NCBI RefSeq assembly: GCF_016056275.1
Contig: NZ_JAECZA010000018.1
Span: 1-55,934 of the forward strand
Direction: 5' to 3'
Source of the DNA: Dendronalium phyllosphericum CENA369
Lineage (GTDB): Bacteria > Cyanobacteriota > Cyanobacteriia > Cyanobacteriales > Nostocaceae
DNA: 55,934 nucleotides
The notes under the pieces were generated by a model. That model searched no databases, was not told the DNA's origin, and saw only the letters and a program-made list of their open reading frames with translations. Shown here piece after piece: positions 43,001-50,821 of this stretch (positions are counted from its first letter, which is position 1; each line of letters opens with the position of its first letter). Both the position numbers and the translations under genes were made by a program.

Positions 43001-44107
43001 CCAGAAAATTTGCTGCAATTAACGCATCAAGATTTTATGCTGCATGGCTTTGCCTATGCCAGTAAAGGAATTGAGCAGGATATTATTTGCCAATTGCTGT
43101 TTCCCCCAAAGTATCAGCGATCGCGTTATGAAAACCAAGCTGATGACACAACTACTAGTAATCCTTGGCAATGGCAACCCGCTTTTGCTGGCTTAGACCA
43201 AATGCGTTGGCAGAGTTTGGGATTGGAAGCATTAGATTTACCCAGAGTCGGCGAACCAGACATCACAGATCGCATTCGCCTCCAGCAACGCTTAGAAAGC
43301 TCTTTGTTGGGACAAGCTGTATTAGATGCAGCCCTAGCTCTGAAGCTGATTTTACAACACCAAGATTCTTTTACTCTCGAATTGGCCGATCGCCGCTGGG
43401 TGTTGCAGCGACGAGATTTAGAAAATCAAGTATTTGTTCCCTTTGTGCGCCGCCTCAACCGCGAACTCAATAAATTATTGGTAGCGCGGGGGATACCCAC
43501 AGAAGCAATTAACCAAGCTGTTTTGACTGGTGGAGTGGCTTCTTTAGGAGTTGCTAACAATTGGCTGCGGCAAAAACTTCCCAATGCCAGGATTATTCAA
43601 GATTTGTATCTCGGTGAAAATGGCGCTCCTAATTGTAGTCGAGTTGCTTATGGTTTAGCGATGCTGCCTCTGCATCCCCAGGTTTTAGAAGAATCTAGAC
43701 AACAGTACACCGACTATTTCCTGTTTACGGAATTGTTAAGGCTTTTACCCAACCGCACCTTATCTTTTAACGAAGTTCTGCAACTGTTTGAAAATCGTGG
43801 CATCAATACTAGTATTTGTCAGCAACGCCTGTTGGCTTTCTTAGAAGGTGAATTACCTCCAGGTTTGATTCCTTCGACTCTAGAGACTGCTGCTTGGCTT
43901 GCCCAGAGTTCTGATGAAAATCCTGATTACCAAGCGATCGCTAACGCACCACTTTTTGAAAAACAAGGGAATCTTACCTATCGTCCCAATTCCCAACAGA
44001 TGTTAGCTTTGCGTCACTATTTGGATGCCATTAAAGCTAGTATTCAGCAGTCGCTGGAAGAACCTTATATTGTGAACTTTGTCTCAGAAATTTCTCATAA
44101 GACCTGA
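40058..44107 (+). CDS. Large coiled-coil/acidic protein with Hsp70-actin-type ATPase domain
   Basis: A 1349-residue protein starting with GTG at 40058. Residues 1-290 are helical and coiled-coil-like (LQAELTAMLQERATLAQEIRQLEQKR, broken after AMLQERA). Residues about 290-735 are acidic, Ser/Thr-rich and probably disordered. From residue about 736 an actin/Hsp70-type nucleotide domain appears: phosphate-1 GIDLGTTGISAALLN, phosphate-2 LAINIGATTTEMALVDL near 965, and adenosine motif AVLTGGVASLG near 1153. The Hsp70 substrate-binding domain and the EEVD tail are absent. It may be a dedicated chaperone-like or cytoskeletal ATPase. No partner gene is adjacent. Confidence 0.8.
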   Translation: MTSREDEIKKLIADIDNLLSSGKRLPKLLSSQGSEPREVLERIRTFLVQLNQSQALENDIQKSAEQPQLSPLLTKFADRGSNQSSTQEQSNFIPQELKSELSAFLQPLQAELTAMLQERATLAQEIRQLEQKRLHHYSLSQQWANQEQMISEFLQVLTNRLVPNLTPQLTENLASPNHSAKASDVWQQEALRLSNPELTTQPFLESSEQAQRLTQLAKELDRRLLSLDGTVNVVFDALQRNINTYHESLSQALARMHSTGVQGEQLMASFLNNLTQYLQQQSLNLQPVSTGENETQLRSPSLLTKANAVTPEAVKPDPSTEVVSQVSSSEAETLFALASDREENTFVDSDRLFEREDGDIAIEEDLDAVLLQLGIDTPFSSSDSTTVELSPDIELVGDEVDLLYASLFGTASLANSSQVDQNVAKEDLSSSNIADTTTTPSTNLRETEDVSAAIPSTAPLENPVEQIDAVATPDPWLGKSDAGLLNLSNTNLSEASNDLTQPTSLLESWQVLFFEENHPATPPGLSSWQQEANLATDNIQFQPSNADTITTLTDLLTDVETEEQLSAVAADLAAPLTPMPTIAQNLEEVEINNDEKQEQLLDSYISASPQENLLSPEINQPTNVPDISLDEEQLQQLHQDLAKFDEQLDFFAITGSTDDLADDFSHLPLESLSEQQNGTFSPAEVSKIAPISLPQTEADLDFSPTTEKKKEVTTSGENNSIIADSPSINNLLDSVWYLGIDLGTTGISAALLNRSTFVVHPIYWSAENQPGGTSFQQSFRLPAEVYLPAASVPHTETQATPKKNLYSAQLKPYLQVAIPYKSRQQKWEPVLQFNEFSAGPLIWVVRSLSKLLLTLKSDRHSTTQGLIATAIGVEAQTFHQIINNIAGIICTCPSNWSEQYRFNVREALLTSKLVQHPQQVFFVEEAIASMLSILDGDNGEPVQISDLQGLRPVNTSDRPLVGNTLAINIGATTTEMALVDLPENLLQLTHQDFMLHGFAYASKGIEQDIICQLLFPPKYQRSRYENQADDTTTSNPWQWQPAFAGLDQMRWQSLGLEALDLPRVGEPDITDRIRLQQRLESSLLGQAVLDAALALKLILQHQDSFTLELADRRWVLQRRDLENQVFVPFVRRLNRELNKLLVARGIPTEAINQAVLTGGVASLGVANNWLRQKLPNARIIQDLYLGENGAPNCSRVAYGLAMLPLHPQVLEESRQQYTDYFLFTELLRLLPNRTLSFNEVLQLFENRGINTSICQQRLLAFLEGELPPGLIPSTLETAAWLAQSSDENPDYQAIANAPLFEKQGNLTYRPNSQQMLALRHYLDAIKASIQQSLEEPYIVNFVSEISHKT

Positions 44108-44136
44108 GTTAGATCGCTCAAGACACCTTTAATAGA

Positions 44137-44240
44137 CCTATGAGCAAAAAGAACTTTTGCTCATAGGTGGGAAAAGAAACTCATGTTAAAGGGGAAAGGT
44201 TTATTATTTTCCCTTTCCCCCTTTCCCCGACTTCTGCAAG
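44137..44240. repeat. CCTATGAGCA hairpin element, second copy
   Basis: CCTATGAGCAAAA and TTTTGCTCATAGG form a perfect 13-base stem with a 5-base loop (44137-44167). An ACTCATGTTAAAGGGGAAAGG block and a TTCCCTTTCCCC block ending CGACTTCTGC follow, as in the 13430-13567 element but with the parts rearranged. It lies 30 bases after the stop of the large ATPase gene and may end its transcript. Confidence 0.65.
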
Positions 44241-44447
44241 AAGTTGAATTAGCGTGCGCGTTAGCACAGCATGTTATGTTTTTATTTTAGGGAAAAATAC
44301 GCAAAATTTAAAATACTCTAGTTGAATTGAAAGATTGTGTAAACTTTAAGATTTGTGTTGTATCTATATAAAAAATTTGTCTATATTATCACTCAGTACA
44401 GAGCTTGTATCAAGCAATAAACAGTAAATCAGTAAAAATTAAAAATT
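44168..44447. other. Intergenic region before the sugar transferase gene
   Basis: After the repeat element the DNA is AT-rich with a likely promoter for the sugar transferase gene. No other gene is seen. Confidence 0.35.
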
Positions 44448-45155
44448 ATGTCCCTGCCCACTTTTACTTCTAATAAAAGAGGTTGTGCTGTGGATAATTT
44501 AGCCATATTAACTTATCTTGATTCAGTTAATTTTTCCCAACAACCTCTACATCGTTCAACTGCAAGTGTTACAAAACGCACAATCGATCTTCTAGGAGCC
44601 GTTGTTGGGTTGATAATTACAGCCTTAATCGCAATTCCAGTCGCAATTGCTACTTTTATTAGTAATCCCGGGCCGATATTTTATTCTCAAATTCGCTGTG
44701 GTTTAAACGGAAGACCCTTCCGCATCTGGAAGTTTCGTTCTATGGTAGTTGGTGCTGATAAACTCAAGCATCTAGTCACAAATCAAGCCAAAGGTCATAT
44801 TTTTAAATCTGTTGACGATCCGCGGATTACACCTGTAGGTAAATTCCTACGGCGCACTAGCTTAGATGAATTACCTCAATTTTGGAATGTTCTCATGGGG
44901 GACATGAGTTTAGTTGGTACTCGTCCGCCCACTCCTGATGAAGTCATGCATTACGAACCACACCACTGGGAAAGATTACGAGTCAAACCAGGCATGACCG
45001 GTGAATGGCAAGCTAACGGCCGTTCCAGCATCAAAGATTTTGAAACTATTGTGAGTATGGATGTTGAATATCAGCGTAAGTGGTCTGTAGCTTATGACTT
45101 GCATTTGATATTAAAAACTATTTGGGTGGTGTTGAAAAAGAGTGGCGCTTATTAG
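44448..45155 (+). CDS. Undecaprenyl-phosphate sugar phosphotransferase (bacterial sugar transferase)
   Basis: Transfers a sugar-1-phosphate from a nucleotide-sugar to undecaprenyl phosphate to begin repeat-unit assembly of exopolysaccharide. The C-terminal catalytic domain is complete: KRTIDLLGAVVGLI membrane helix, IRCGLNGRPFRIWKFRSM, DPRITPVGKFLRRTSLDELP, FWNVLMGDMSLVGTRP and RLRVKPGMTGEWQANGR. At 235 residues it lacks the extra N-terminal helices of WcaJ/WbaP, as in the short PglC-like class. The start is the ATG at 44448, with a GTG alternative at 44490. It is a single gene in this window. Confidence 0.88.
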   Translation: MSLPTFTSNKRGCAVDNLAILTYLDSVNFSQQPLHRSTASVTKRTIDLLGAVVGLIITALIAIPVAIATFISNPGPIFYSQIRCGLNGRPFRIWKFRSMVVGADKLKHLVTNQAKGHIFKSVDDPRITPVGKFLRRTSLDELPQFWNVLMGDMSLVGTRPPTPDEVMHYEPHHWERLRVKPGMTGEWQANGRSSIKDFETIVSMDVEYQRKWSVAYDLHLILKTIWVVLKKSGAY

Positions 45156-45235
45156 TTATTAATCAGACCGATCAAAATTCAAAATTAAGAATTTCAAATT
45201 TAAAATTTGGGTATTTTTAATTATGAATTTTGAAT

Positions 45236-45340
45236 TAAGTAGGTGGACATAATTAAATGTAAAATGTCAATTTGTGAAACCCTATTATCAACTGGCTTTT
45301 CCCTTCTGCCTTCTGCCTTCTGCCTCCTGCCTTCTACTTA
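45236..45340 (-). mobile_element. 105-bp miniature element, copy 2
   Basis: The inverted counterpart of 20295-20399 and exactly the same length. Ends are TAAGTAGG and TCTACTTA, the right part is CTTCTGC/CTCCTGC heptamers and the left part holds ATTAAATGTAAAATG. Most positions match copy 1. It lies between convergent genes, the sugar transferase and the ABC permease. Confidence 0.75.
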
Positions 45341-45346
45341 AATACT

Positions 45347-46186
45347 TTAACCTTTGACTCCACTACCAGTTTCTGTAGGTACGATATAGCGCTGTAAAAA
45401 TAGAAATAATATTAGTACTGGCAGCACAGAAATTATTGAACCAGCCGCAACTAAACGCCAATCCAGAGAAAATGTCCCTGCCAGTTTTGCTACGCCCAAG
45501 GGAAGTGTGTATAAGCTTTCATCTTGAATCACAATTAAAGGCCAAAGAAAGTCACTCCAAGAACCGATGAAGACGAAAATAGCCAGAGTGACTAATGCCG
45601 GGCGAATTGCTGGTAACATCACATGCCACCACAAACCTAACTCCGAACTTCCATCCATCCGTGCAGCTTCTTCTATTTCTTTGGGGACACCCATAAAAGC
45701 TTGTCGCAGTAAAAAAATGCCAAAGGCAGAAGCTAAACTAGGAAAAATCATTCCCCAATAAGTGTTTCGCAAACCTATTTTGACTGTCAAAATATACAAA
45801 GGAATCATGACAATTTGAAAGGGAATCATAATTGTCGAGACGATCGCAATAAAAATCCAATCCCTTCCTGGAAATGACAATCGTGCTAAAGGATACGCTG
45901 CTAAAGCACAAAACAAGAGATTCAAGCCTACGGTCAGCACAGCCACCAAAGTACTATTGTATATGTACTGCCCAAAAGGTAAAGATTGCCACACCCTAGA
46001 AAAATTTTCTACTGTCGGCTGACTTGGTAACAACTGCGGCGGTGACTGAAAGATACTTTCTGTTGGCGATTTTAAAGCCGTACTAACTAGCCACAGCAAC
46101 GGGAAGAGCATTATAAGAGCGATCGCTCCTAAAACTACATAAATAAACACAATATTCAGTTGGGAATTGCGCTTGAAAATATTCAT
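45347..46186 (-). CDS. Sugar ABC transporter permease, MalG type
   Basis: An inner-membrane permease of the carbohydrate CUT1 family, 279 residues with six helices. The EAA loop that contacts the ATPase reads EEAARMDGSSELGLWWHVMLP, broken at DGSS, near residue 190. No binding protein, second permease or ATPase gene is adjacent, so its partners must be elsewhere. The small hypothetical membrane gene upstream is 102 bases away on the same strand and unrelated. Confidence 0.88.
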   Translation of the reverse strand: MNIFKRNSQLNIVFIYVVLGAIALIMLFPLLWLVSTALKSPTESIFQSPPQLLPSQPTVENFSRVWQSLPFGQYIYNSTLVAVLTVGLNLLFCALAAYPLARLSFPGRDWIFIAIVSTIMIPFQIVMIPLYILTVKIGLRNTYWGMIFPSLASAFGIFLLRQAFMGVPKEIEEAARMDGSSELGLWWHVMLPAIRPALVTLAIFVFIGSWSDFLWPLIVIQDESLYTLPLGVAKLAGTFSLDWRLVAAGSIISVLPVLILFLFLQRYIVPTETGSGVKG

Positions 46187-46287
46187 AAATAACCTGAGTT
46201 TACTGATTTGAAATCTAATTATAAACCTGGAAATTACTTAATCAATGAATCGGCAATTTGGCAATAAAAATATATAAAATTATCCTC

Positions 46288-46542
46288 TTAACTACTTGCT
46301 TTTAGTATTGAAACATCATAATATAGTAAAAGAATTGCTATAACAAAAGGAAATCCTGCAAAAAATAAGCTGAGAACTCTCCAACCTACAAACCTAATTT
46401 GAAATACAAGTTTTGTAGACGTTTGTTCATAAATTCCTATATCTGAACGAATAAAAGGCAGAGAAACTAAAAGCAACATCATACAAGCTGTAATTAGAGA
46501 AAAAATCCACTCACCAAATTGAGAATAGGTATTTTGCTGCAT
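46288..46542 (-). CDS. Small hypothetical membrane protein
   Basis: An 84-residue protein with two hydrophobic helices (WIFSLITACMMLLLVSLPF and LSLFFAGFPFVIAILLLYY) joined by a polar loop. It has no recognised motif. It is AT-rich in sequence with an ATG start, and flanked by spacers on both sides. Function unknown. Confidence 0.5.
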   Translation of the reverse strand: MQQNTYSQFGEWIFSLITACMMLLLVSLPFIRSDIGIYEQTSTKLVFQIRFVGWRVLSLFFAGFPFVIAILLLYYDVSILKASS

Positions 46543-46675
46543 GAGATTTAGAGTAATATTATGTTCGGTTAAAGACTTCTCATGATGGCTGTCGTTAAGA
46601 CATACATAATTTTAAATAATAAGTCATATTATCCGAACATAATATAATCATTAATTGAAGCAGTTTCAAGCTGAT

Positions 46676-47695
46676 TTACACTGGTTGATCTTGAACAACT
46701 GTATAAGGTTGTGGTTCGCGCAAGCGTTGGGCAATTTGTTCGCGGCGGTACTTTGCAAGTTCGCTGTAAAGCCTTTTACGAGAGAGATTTACACTGCCAA
46801 CAGGTTCATGTTCTAGCAGTGTATGCCAAGGAGAAAATAACATACCCTCATCGAGACGTTTGCGTTCTTCAAAGTCAAATTTCTGACTGGGAATGCGGAC
46901 AGTTGCAACTTTAATAAATGGTGAATCTGTTTCTTGCCATTCCTGAATATGGTTTTCAATTGGTGTTTTTTCATCATCTACATAAAACTGAATCAGGAAG
47001 TCAAAATAAGCTTCTTGTCCTTCTCCCGTCAAATATTTGACCATTGCTTCTCTCAGGTAGTTTTCTGATTCTGGAAGCGTTTCAGGAGGTTGTTCTGGCT
47101 GTTGAGATTTGACAGACAATTTGACAATTTTATCGCCAAATTTAAATGGAGCCATACTCCAATATTGAATCAAAAGTGGATTGCCTACCTTTTGGCTACC
47201 AATTTTTTGCAAAATTTCAAAGACGTAAGCAAGTTCCTCCATGCGTTCTGGGGTAAGTTGTCCGCTACCCGCTTTGGAGAGATCGGCGTAATCACGAACA
47301 TTTTTGGCCAAGAAAATAGGATAATTGTTGAGGATAAAATCTTGAGTTTTTTCTTCGTCATCCAGCACTTTTTGCCCATCCACATTTATCACCTTAATGG
47401 CGATACCCCGGACATCAGGCTGGGTATCAGAGCGGAATTTACCACGTTTTTCCGGCGAACCACCACTAGAGAAACGAATCCATGCTGGATAAGTTTGAGG
47501 GGTTTTGAACAAACCTACTCTCAGTTCTTCGGGAAGGTTGGGTTCAATAATAAACTCTCCCCAAAGGAGGCCATGACTTTTGCTATGAATTTGCCGCAGG
47601 TCTGGGCCGTTTTGCTGCTGAACTTGCAGGCTACTTGCTATAATCTCATCGATTAGTGCTTCTTGGTTAGTGGTAGGTGAAACTGGATCGCTCAT
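46676..47695 (-). CDS. Catalase-related haem protein
   Basis: A 339-residue protein of the catalase-like superfamily, much shorter than true catalase (about 480 residues). The start of the family fold is visible in LLWGEFIIEPNLPEELRVGLF, with YPAWIRFSSGG, and DVRGIAIKVINV (the conserved phenylalanine-glycine region). The proximal end SRKRLYSELAKYRREQ has Arg and Tyr in the right order for a haem ligand. It might be a mini-catalase, a peroxidase or an allene-oxide-synthase-like enzyme. The frame opens with TTG at 47731; I prefer the ATG at 47695 (MSDPVSP). It follows the 5-formyl-THF cyclo-ligase gene directly. Confidence 0.7.
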   Translation of the reverse strand: MSDPVSPTTNQEALIDEIIASSLQVQQQNGPDLRQIHSKSHGLLWGEFIIEPNLPEELRVGLFKTPQTYPAWIRFSSGGSPEKRGKFRSDTQPDVRGIAIKVINVDGQKVLDDEEKTQDFILNNYPIFLAKNVRDYADLSKAGSGQLTPERMEELAYVFEILQKIGSQKVGNPLLIQYWSMAPFKFGDKIVKLSVKSQQPEQPPETLPESENYLREAMVKYLTGEGQEAYFDFLIQFYVDDEKTPIENHIQEWQETDSPFIKVATVRIPSQKFDFEERKRLDEGMLFSPWHTLLEHEPVGSVNLSRKRLYSELAKYRREQIAQRLREPQPYTVVQDQPV

Positions 47696-47734
47696 GGCAA
47701 ATATTTGATGATGTGTCCTCATCATCCTCAACCT

Positions 47735-48310
47735 TTAGCCTTTTCCAGTCAAGCCAGTTTCACTAAAAACAGTTTTTAAAGGTTTATCCCAAGGTTCGAT
47801 AGGTAATTGGGGCAAATAAGCTAAATCAAAGACAATGCCGATAGTTGGCTTGGCGAACCACTCCGGTGAATTAAGCAAGCGATCGTAATATCCGCCGCCA
47901 TAACCCAGACGATATCCTTGATAATCGCAAGCAACACTGGGGACTAAAATTAAATCCACTTCTGCTGGATCTATGCTTGGCGCGTTTGCATGAGGTTCGC
48001 TAATTCCATAAGCACCAAATTGCAAAGTGTCGTTAGGTTCCCAGATATGCCAATGAAGGGATTTCCCTACGCAACGAGGAAATCCCCAACGGTATTTGGT
48101 GTTTGCAAATAGTGGACTGAGGTCAGGTTCTTGGCGAAAGCTGAAATAAGCAAGTATTGTTTTTGCTTGGGCGAATAAAACAGAAGTTTGCAGATGAGAG
48201 CAAATGCGATCGCTTTTTTCTCTCCAGTCTCGCACGGACATTGATTGTCGTGCTTTCAGCAGAGTCCGCCGTAGTTCTGCTTTTTGCTCTGCTTTTGGCA
48301 CATCTTGCAT
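47735..48310 (-). CDS. 5-formyltetrahydrofolate cyclo-ligase
   Basis: Converts 5-formyl-THF to 5,10-methenyl-THF with ATP. Typical motifs are KAELRRTLLKARQ at the N-terminus, ILAYFSFRQEPDL, the nucleotide-binding GYRLGYGGGYYDRLL near residue 150 and TIGIVFDLAY. I place the start at the ATG at 48310 rather than the in-frame ATG at 48340, giving 191 residues. It lies 44 bases after an 86-residue gene and 39 bases before the catalase-like gene, all on the same strand, so the three probably form one unit. Confidence 0.9.
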   Translation of the reverse strand: MQDVPKAEQKAELRRTLLKARQSMSVRDWREKSDRICSHLQTSVLFAQAKTILAYFSFRQEPDLSPLFANTKYRWGFPRCVGKSLHWHIWEPNDTLQFGAYGISEPHANAPSIDPAEVDLILVPSVACDYQGYRLGYGGGYYDRLLNSPEWFAKPTIGIVFDLAYLPQLPIEPWDKPLKTVFSETGLTGKG

Positions 48311-48354
48311 AAGATCGCATTTGTGGTAATTAAGATGCAAGTCCCTTGGAAAAA

Positions 48355-48615
48355 TCAGGCGTGAAGGTTAGCTTGTTCTTGCAACCACGGATCTACAGGT
48401 TGTCCATCTTTGCGACGCAATTCAATTTCTACTACCATCACTTCCTTAGAACCAGGAGGAGCGGGTTTTTTATTAAAAACAATGTCATAATCCATTGGAT
48501 TATGATTGCGTTCTTTCAACCATTCCTGCACCTTGGTTGTAGCAAAGAATGATTGCCCTTGTTCAAACATCCGGGTAATCTGCATTTGCAGCGTGTAGGG
48601 ATTTATGCGACCCAT
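48355..48615 (-). CDS. Conserved hypothetical protein
   Basis: An 86-residue soluble protein beginning MGRINPYTLQMQITRM. It looks like the small conserved proteins common in cyanobacteria, with a helix then a beta strand pair (KEVMVVEIELRRKDG). It has an ATG start and is the first gene of the presumed three-gene unit with the cyclo-ligase and the catalase-like protein. Function unknown. Confidence 0.65.
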   Translation of the reverse strand: MGRINPYTLQMQITRMFEQGQSFFATTKVQEWLKERNHNPMDYDIVFNKKPAPPGSKEVMVVEIELRRKDGQPVDPWLQEQANLHA

Positions 48616-48961
48616 TTTTTTCTACCTTTATAAAGTAATTATTGGGGCAAACAAGATACCTGCTTTATATAATCTGATGTTAGTTGAGGTGTAGCAGTTT
48701 TGCCTACTGATGTGTCAAACCGAAAATTCTTGGTAGAGACTGACTGAAGAATCGTAGAAGAAGCAGGGAAATAAGACCAAACTGTTATTTTACCGTGGAA
48801 GTTCGGTAAACCTCATAACCGATAGTTCGTAATTAACCGTCAAGGTTAATCTATCTAAAGGCAAAGCCGAAAAAATTCCTGAGTACGGTAAACTGCAATA
48901 CTATACTGATTAAATGTCCGTTAAAATCAAAGCTATAAAGTGAATTGAGGAGCCACACAGG
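48616..48961. other. Divergent promoter region
   Basis: About 345 bases between two divergent genes. No gene, RNA or clear repeat. It should hold the promoters of both. The plus-strand gene has AGGAG 11 bases before its ATG. Confidence 0.4.
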
Positions 48962-49336
48962 ATGCAAGGTACATACGATTATGATAAGCGTAAATTATTA
49001 TCATCTCTGTGTCATGGGGCGATTTTCTTTAGTACAACATTGTTTTCGATTGGAGTTCCCATTGTAATTAACTTACTTACCGACGATCTTGTTGTTAAAA
49101 GTAACGCGAAAGAATCGATTAATTTTCACTTCAATGTTTGGTTCTGGGCAACTGTCATTGGAATCCCTCTTGGGATAATATCTTGGATAACTCTTGGTCT
49201 CGGCGGAATTTTGTTCTTTCCGGTTATTGCTTTAGGTTTTGCGTTGCATTGGGGACTGACAATTTGGGCAATTTTGCACTGTTTGAGCAATCCTGATGAA
49301 CCGTTCCGTTATCCGTTTATTTTTCGAGTGTTCTAA
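48962..49336 (+). CDS. DUF4870 membrane protein
   Basis: A 124-residue protein with three or four helices: GAIFFSTTLFSIGVPIVINLL, FNVWFWATVIGIPLGIISW, then a glycine-rich third pair. The SNAKESINFHFN segment between helices 1 and 2 is diagnostic for the DUF4870 (Tic20-like) group. Its function is unproven. It is a single gene closed by a strong terminator. Confidence 0.75.
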   Translation: MQGTYDYDKRKLLSSLCHGAIFFSTTLFSIGVPIVINLLTDDLVVKSNAKESINFHFNVWFWATVIGIPLGIISWITLGLGGILFFPVIALGFALHWGLTIWAILHCLSNPDEPFRYPFIFRVF

Positions 49337-49370
49337 TTACGACTACTCAAAATAAAGTTGATTTTTAGAA

Positions 49371-49396
49371 AAGGGATTGAGACAAATCCCTTTTTT
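49371..49396 (+). terminator. Intrinsic terminator of the DUF4870 gene
   Basis: AAGGGATT and AATCCCTT form an 8-base stem with a 6-base loop, extended by A-T pairs and followed by TTTTATTT. It lies 34 bases after the stop. This is a clear rho-independent terminator. Confidence 0.88.
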
Positions 49397-49500
49397 ATTT
49401 ATGATGCGATCGCTCTTTGCTGTAGGCTAGGTGAGAATCTAGGACAATTTTCATCGGATTTACGCCCCGATCCTAAAAATCAAAGTTTAGACAAGAGTGT

Positions 49501-49531
49501 GAGGTGTAAGCGAACAAAATCCTTACACCTC
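49501..49531 (-). terminator. Hairpin after moeB
   Basis: GAGGTGTAAG and CTTACACCTC form a perfect 10-base stem around an 11-base loop, 43 bases beyond the moeB stop on the minus strand. The T-run is weak, so its role as a terminator is likely but not certain. Confidence 0.6.
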
Positions 49532-49574
49532 TATACCCTAACTACCATTAACCCAGTCGCAACAGACAATCTTT

Positions 49575-50747
49575 TTAATATTCTGGGACTGAGGGATCGA
49601 CTTCTCGACTCCAAGCGGTAATTCCACCTTTAACATTTGTGCCAACAATCCCAGCTTCTTTGAGGATGCCAAGGGCTTTGGCAGACCGCCCGCCCATCTT
49701 ACAATGAGCAATCAAGCGATGCCCATTGAGTATTTCTTTGACTTTAGCAACGCCATCCCCGTTTTCAATATCCGGTAAGGGCACTAATACCGAACCAGGA
49801 ATCTGAGCGATGTCGTACTCATGAGGGTTGCGGACATCTAACAGCACAAAATCCTTTGCACCGCTATCTAGCAATTCCTTTAGTTCCTTAACAGTCATTT
49901 CCGCAATTTCCATCTGCTGTTTCGCCTCCTGTGCTTTAGCTTGTGGGATACCGCAGAACTGTTCGTAGTCTATCAGCTTTTCAATTGCTGGGCGGATGGG
50001 GTTAGGACGCAGCTTCAACTCGCGAAACTTCATGTTTAGGGCATCATATAACAATAGTCGCCCGCTCAAGGTATTACCTTGTTTGGTAATGATTTTGACA
50101 GTTTCTGTTGCTTGGATGACTCCAATAATTCCTGGCAAAATTCCCAATACGCCACCTTCGGCACAAGAAGGAACCATTCCTGGTGGCGGTGGTTCTGGGT
50201 ACAAATCGCGGTAGTTAGGCCCGCCTTCGTAGTTAAATACTGTAGCTTGCCCTTCAAACCGGAAAATGGAACCGTAGACGTTGGGCTTATCTAGTAATAC
50301 ACAGGCATCGTTGACTAAATACCTTGTAGGGAAATTATCAGTACCATCGACAACGATATCGTAAGGCTTAATTATATCTAAGGCATTTTCGGAACTCAGG
50401 CGAGTTTCGTAGAGATCGACTTGGCAATAGGGGTTAATCTCGTGAATGCGGTTTTTTGCTGATTCAATCTTGGGTTTACCTACCCAGGATGTCCCGTGAA
50501 TCACTTGGCGTTGAAGGTTGGAAGTATCGACAACATCAAAATCAACAATACCAATGCGTCCGATCCCGGCTGCTGCTAAATATAAAAGTAGTGGCGAACC
50601 TAGTCCACCCGTACCGATACAAAGCACGCTGGCTGCCTTGAGGCGTTTTTGTCCCTCCATACCGACTTCTGGCAAAATCAAGTGGCGGGAGTAGCGTTCG
50701 TAATCGTCCTTTGTTAACTGGATTTCGTCCAGATTGGGATTAAGCAT
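49575..50747 (-). CDS. moeB: MoeB-type adenylyltransferase with rhodanese domain
   Basis: An E1-like enzyme that adenylates the C-terminus of a small sulfur-carrier protein (MoaD or ThiS type) for sulfur transfer. Residues 1-250 hold the ThiF fold: SVLCIGTGGLGSPLLLYLAAAG for ATP, and VDGTDNFPTRYLVNDACV. A rhodanese domain at residues about 280-390 has the active cysteine in AHCKMGGRSAKAL. The paired CxxC zinc motifs of E. coli MoeB are not obvious. The next gene upstream on this strand encodes a JAMM peptidase, a pairing known from systems that trim ubiquitin-like carriers. Confidence 0.9.
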   Translation of the reverse strand: MLNPNLDEIQLTKDDYERYSRHLILPEVGMEGQKRLKAASVLCIGTGGLGSPLLLYLAAAGIGRIGIVDFDVVDTSNLQRQVIHGTSWVGKPKIESAKNRIHEINPYCQVDLYETRLSSENALDIIKPYDIVVDGTDNFPTRYLVNDACVLLDKPNVYGSIFRFEGQATVFNYEGGPNYRDLYPEPPPPGMVPSCAEGGVLGILPGIIGVIQATETVKIITKQGNTLSGRLLLYDALNMKFRELKLRPNPIRPAIEKLIDYEQFCGIPQAKAQEAKQQMEIAEMTVKELKELLDSGAKDFVLLDVRNPHEYDIAQIPGSVLVPLPDIENGDGVAKVKEILNGHRLIAHCKMGGRSAKALGILKEAGIVGTNVKGGITAWSREVDPSVPEY

Positions 50748-50821
50748 AGAAGTTTGATTGTGGAACGGAGTATTAATCCTATCGAAAAACGATATCAGTG
50801 TTAATAACTTTTTGTAAGATG

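Noticed and set aside
43165-43473. Plus-strand frame inside the Hsp70-like gene
   Set aside because: Out-of-frame shadow with basic low-complexity translation.
47090-47656. Plus-strand frame of 188 codons inside the catalase-like gene
   Set aside because: It is opposite a gene with a recognisable fold and has no domain of its own.
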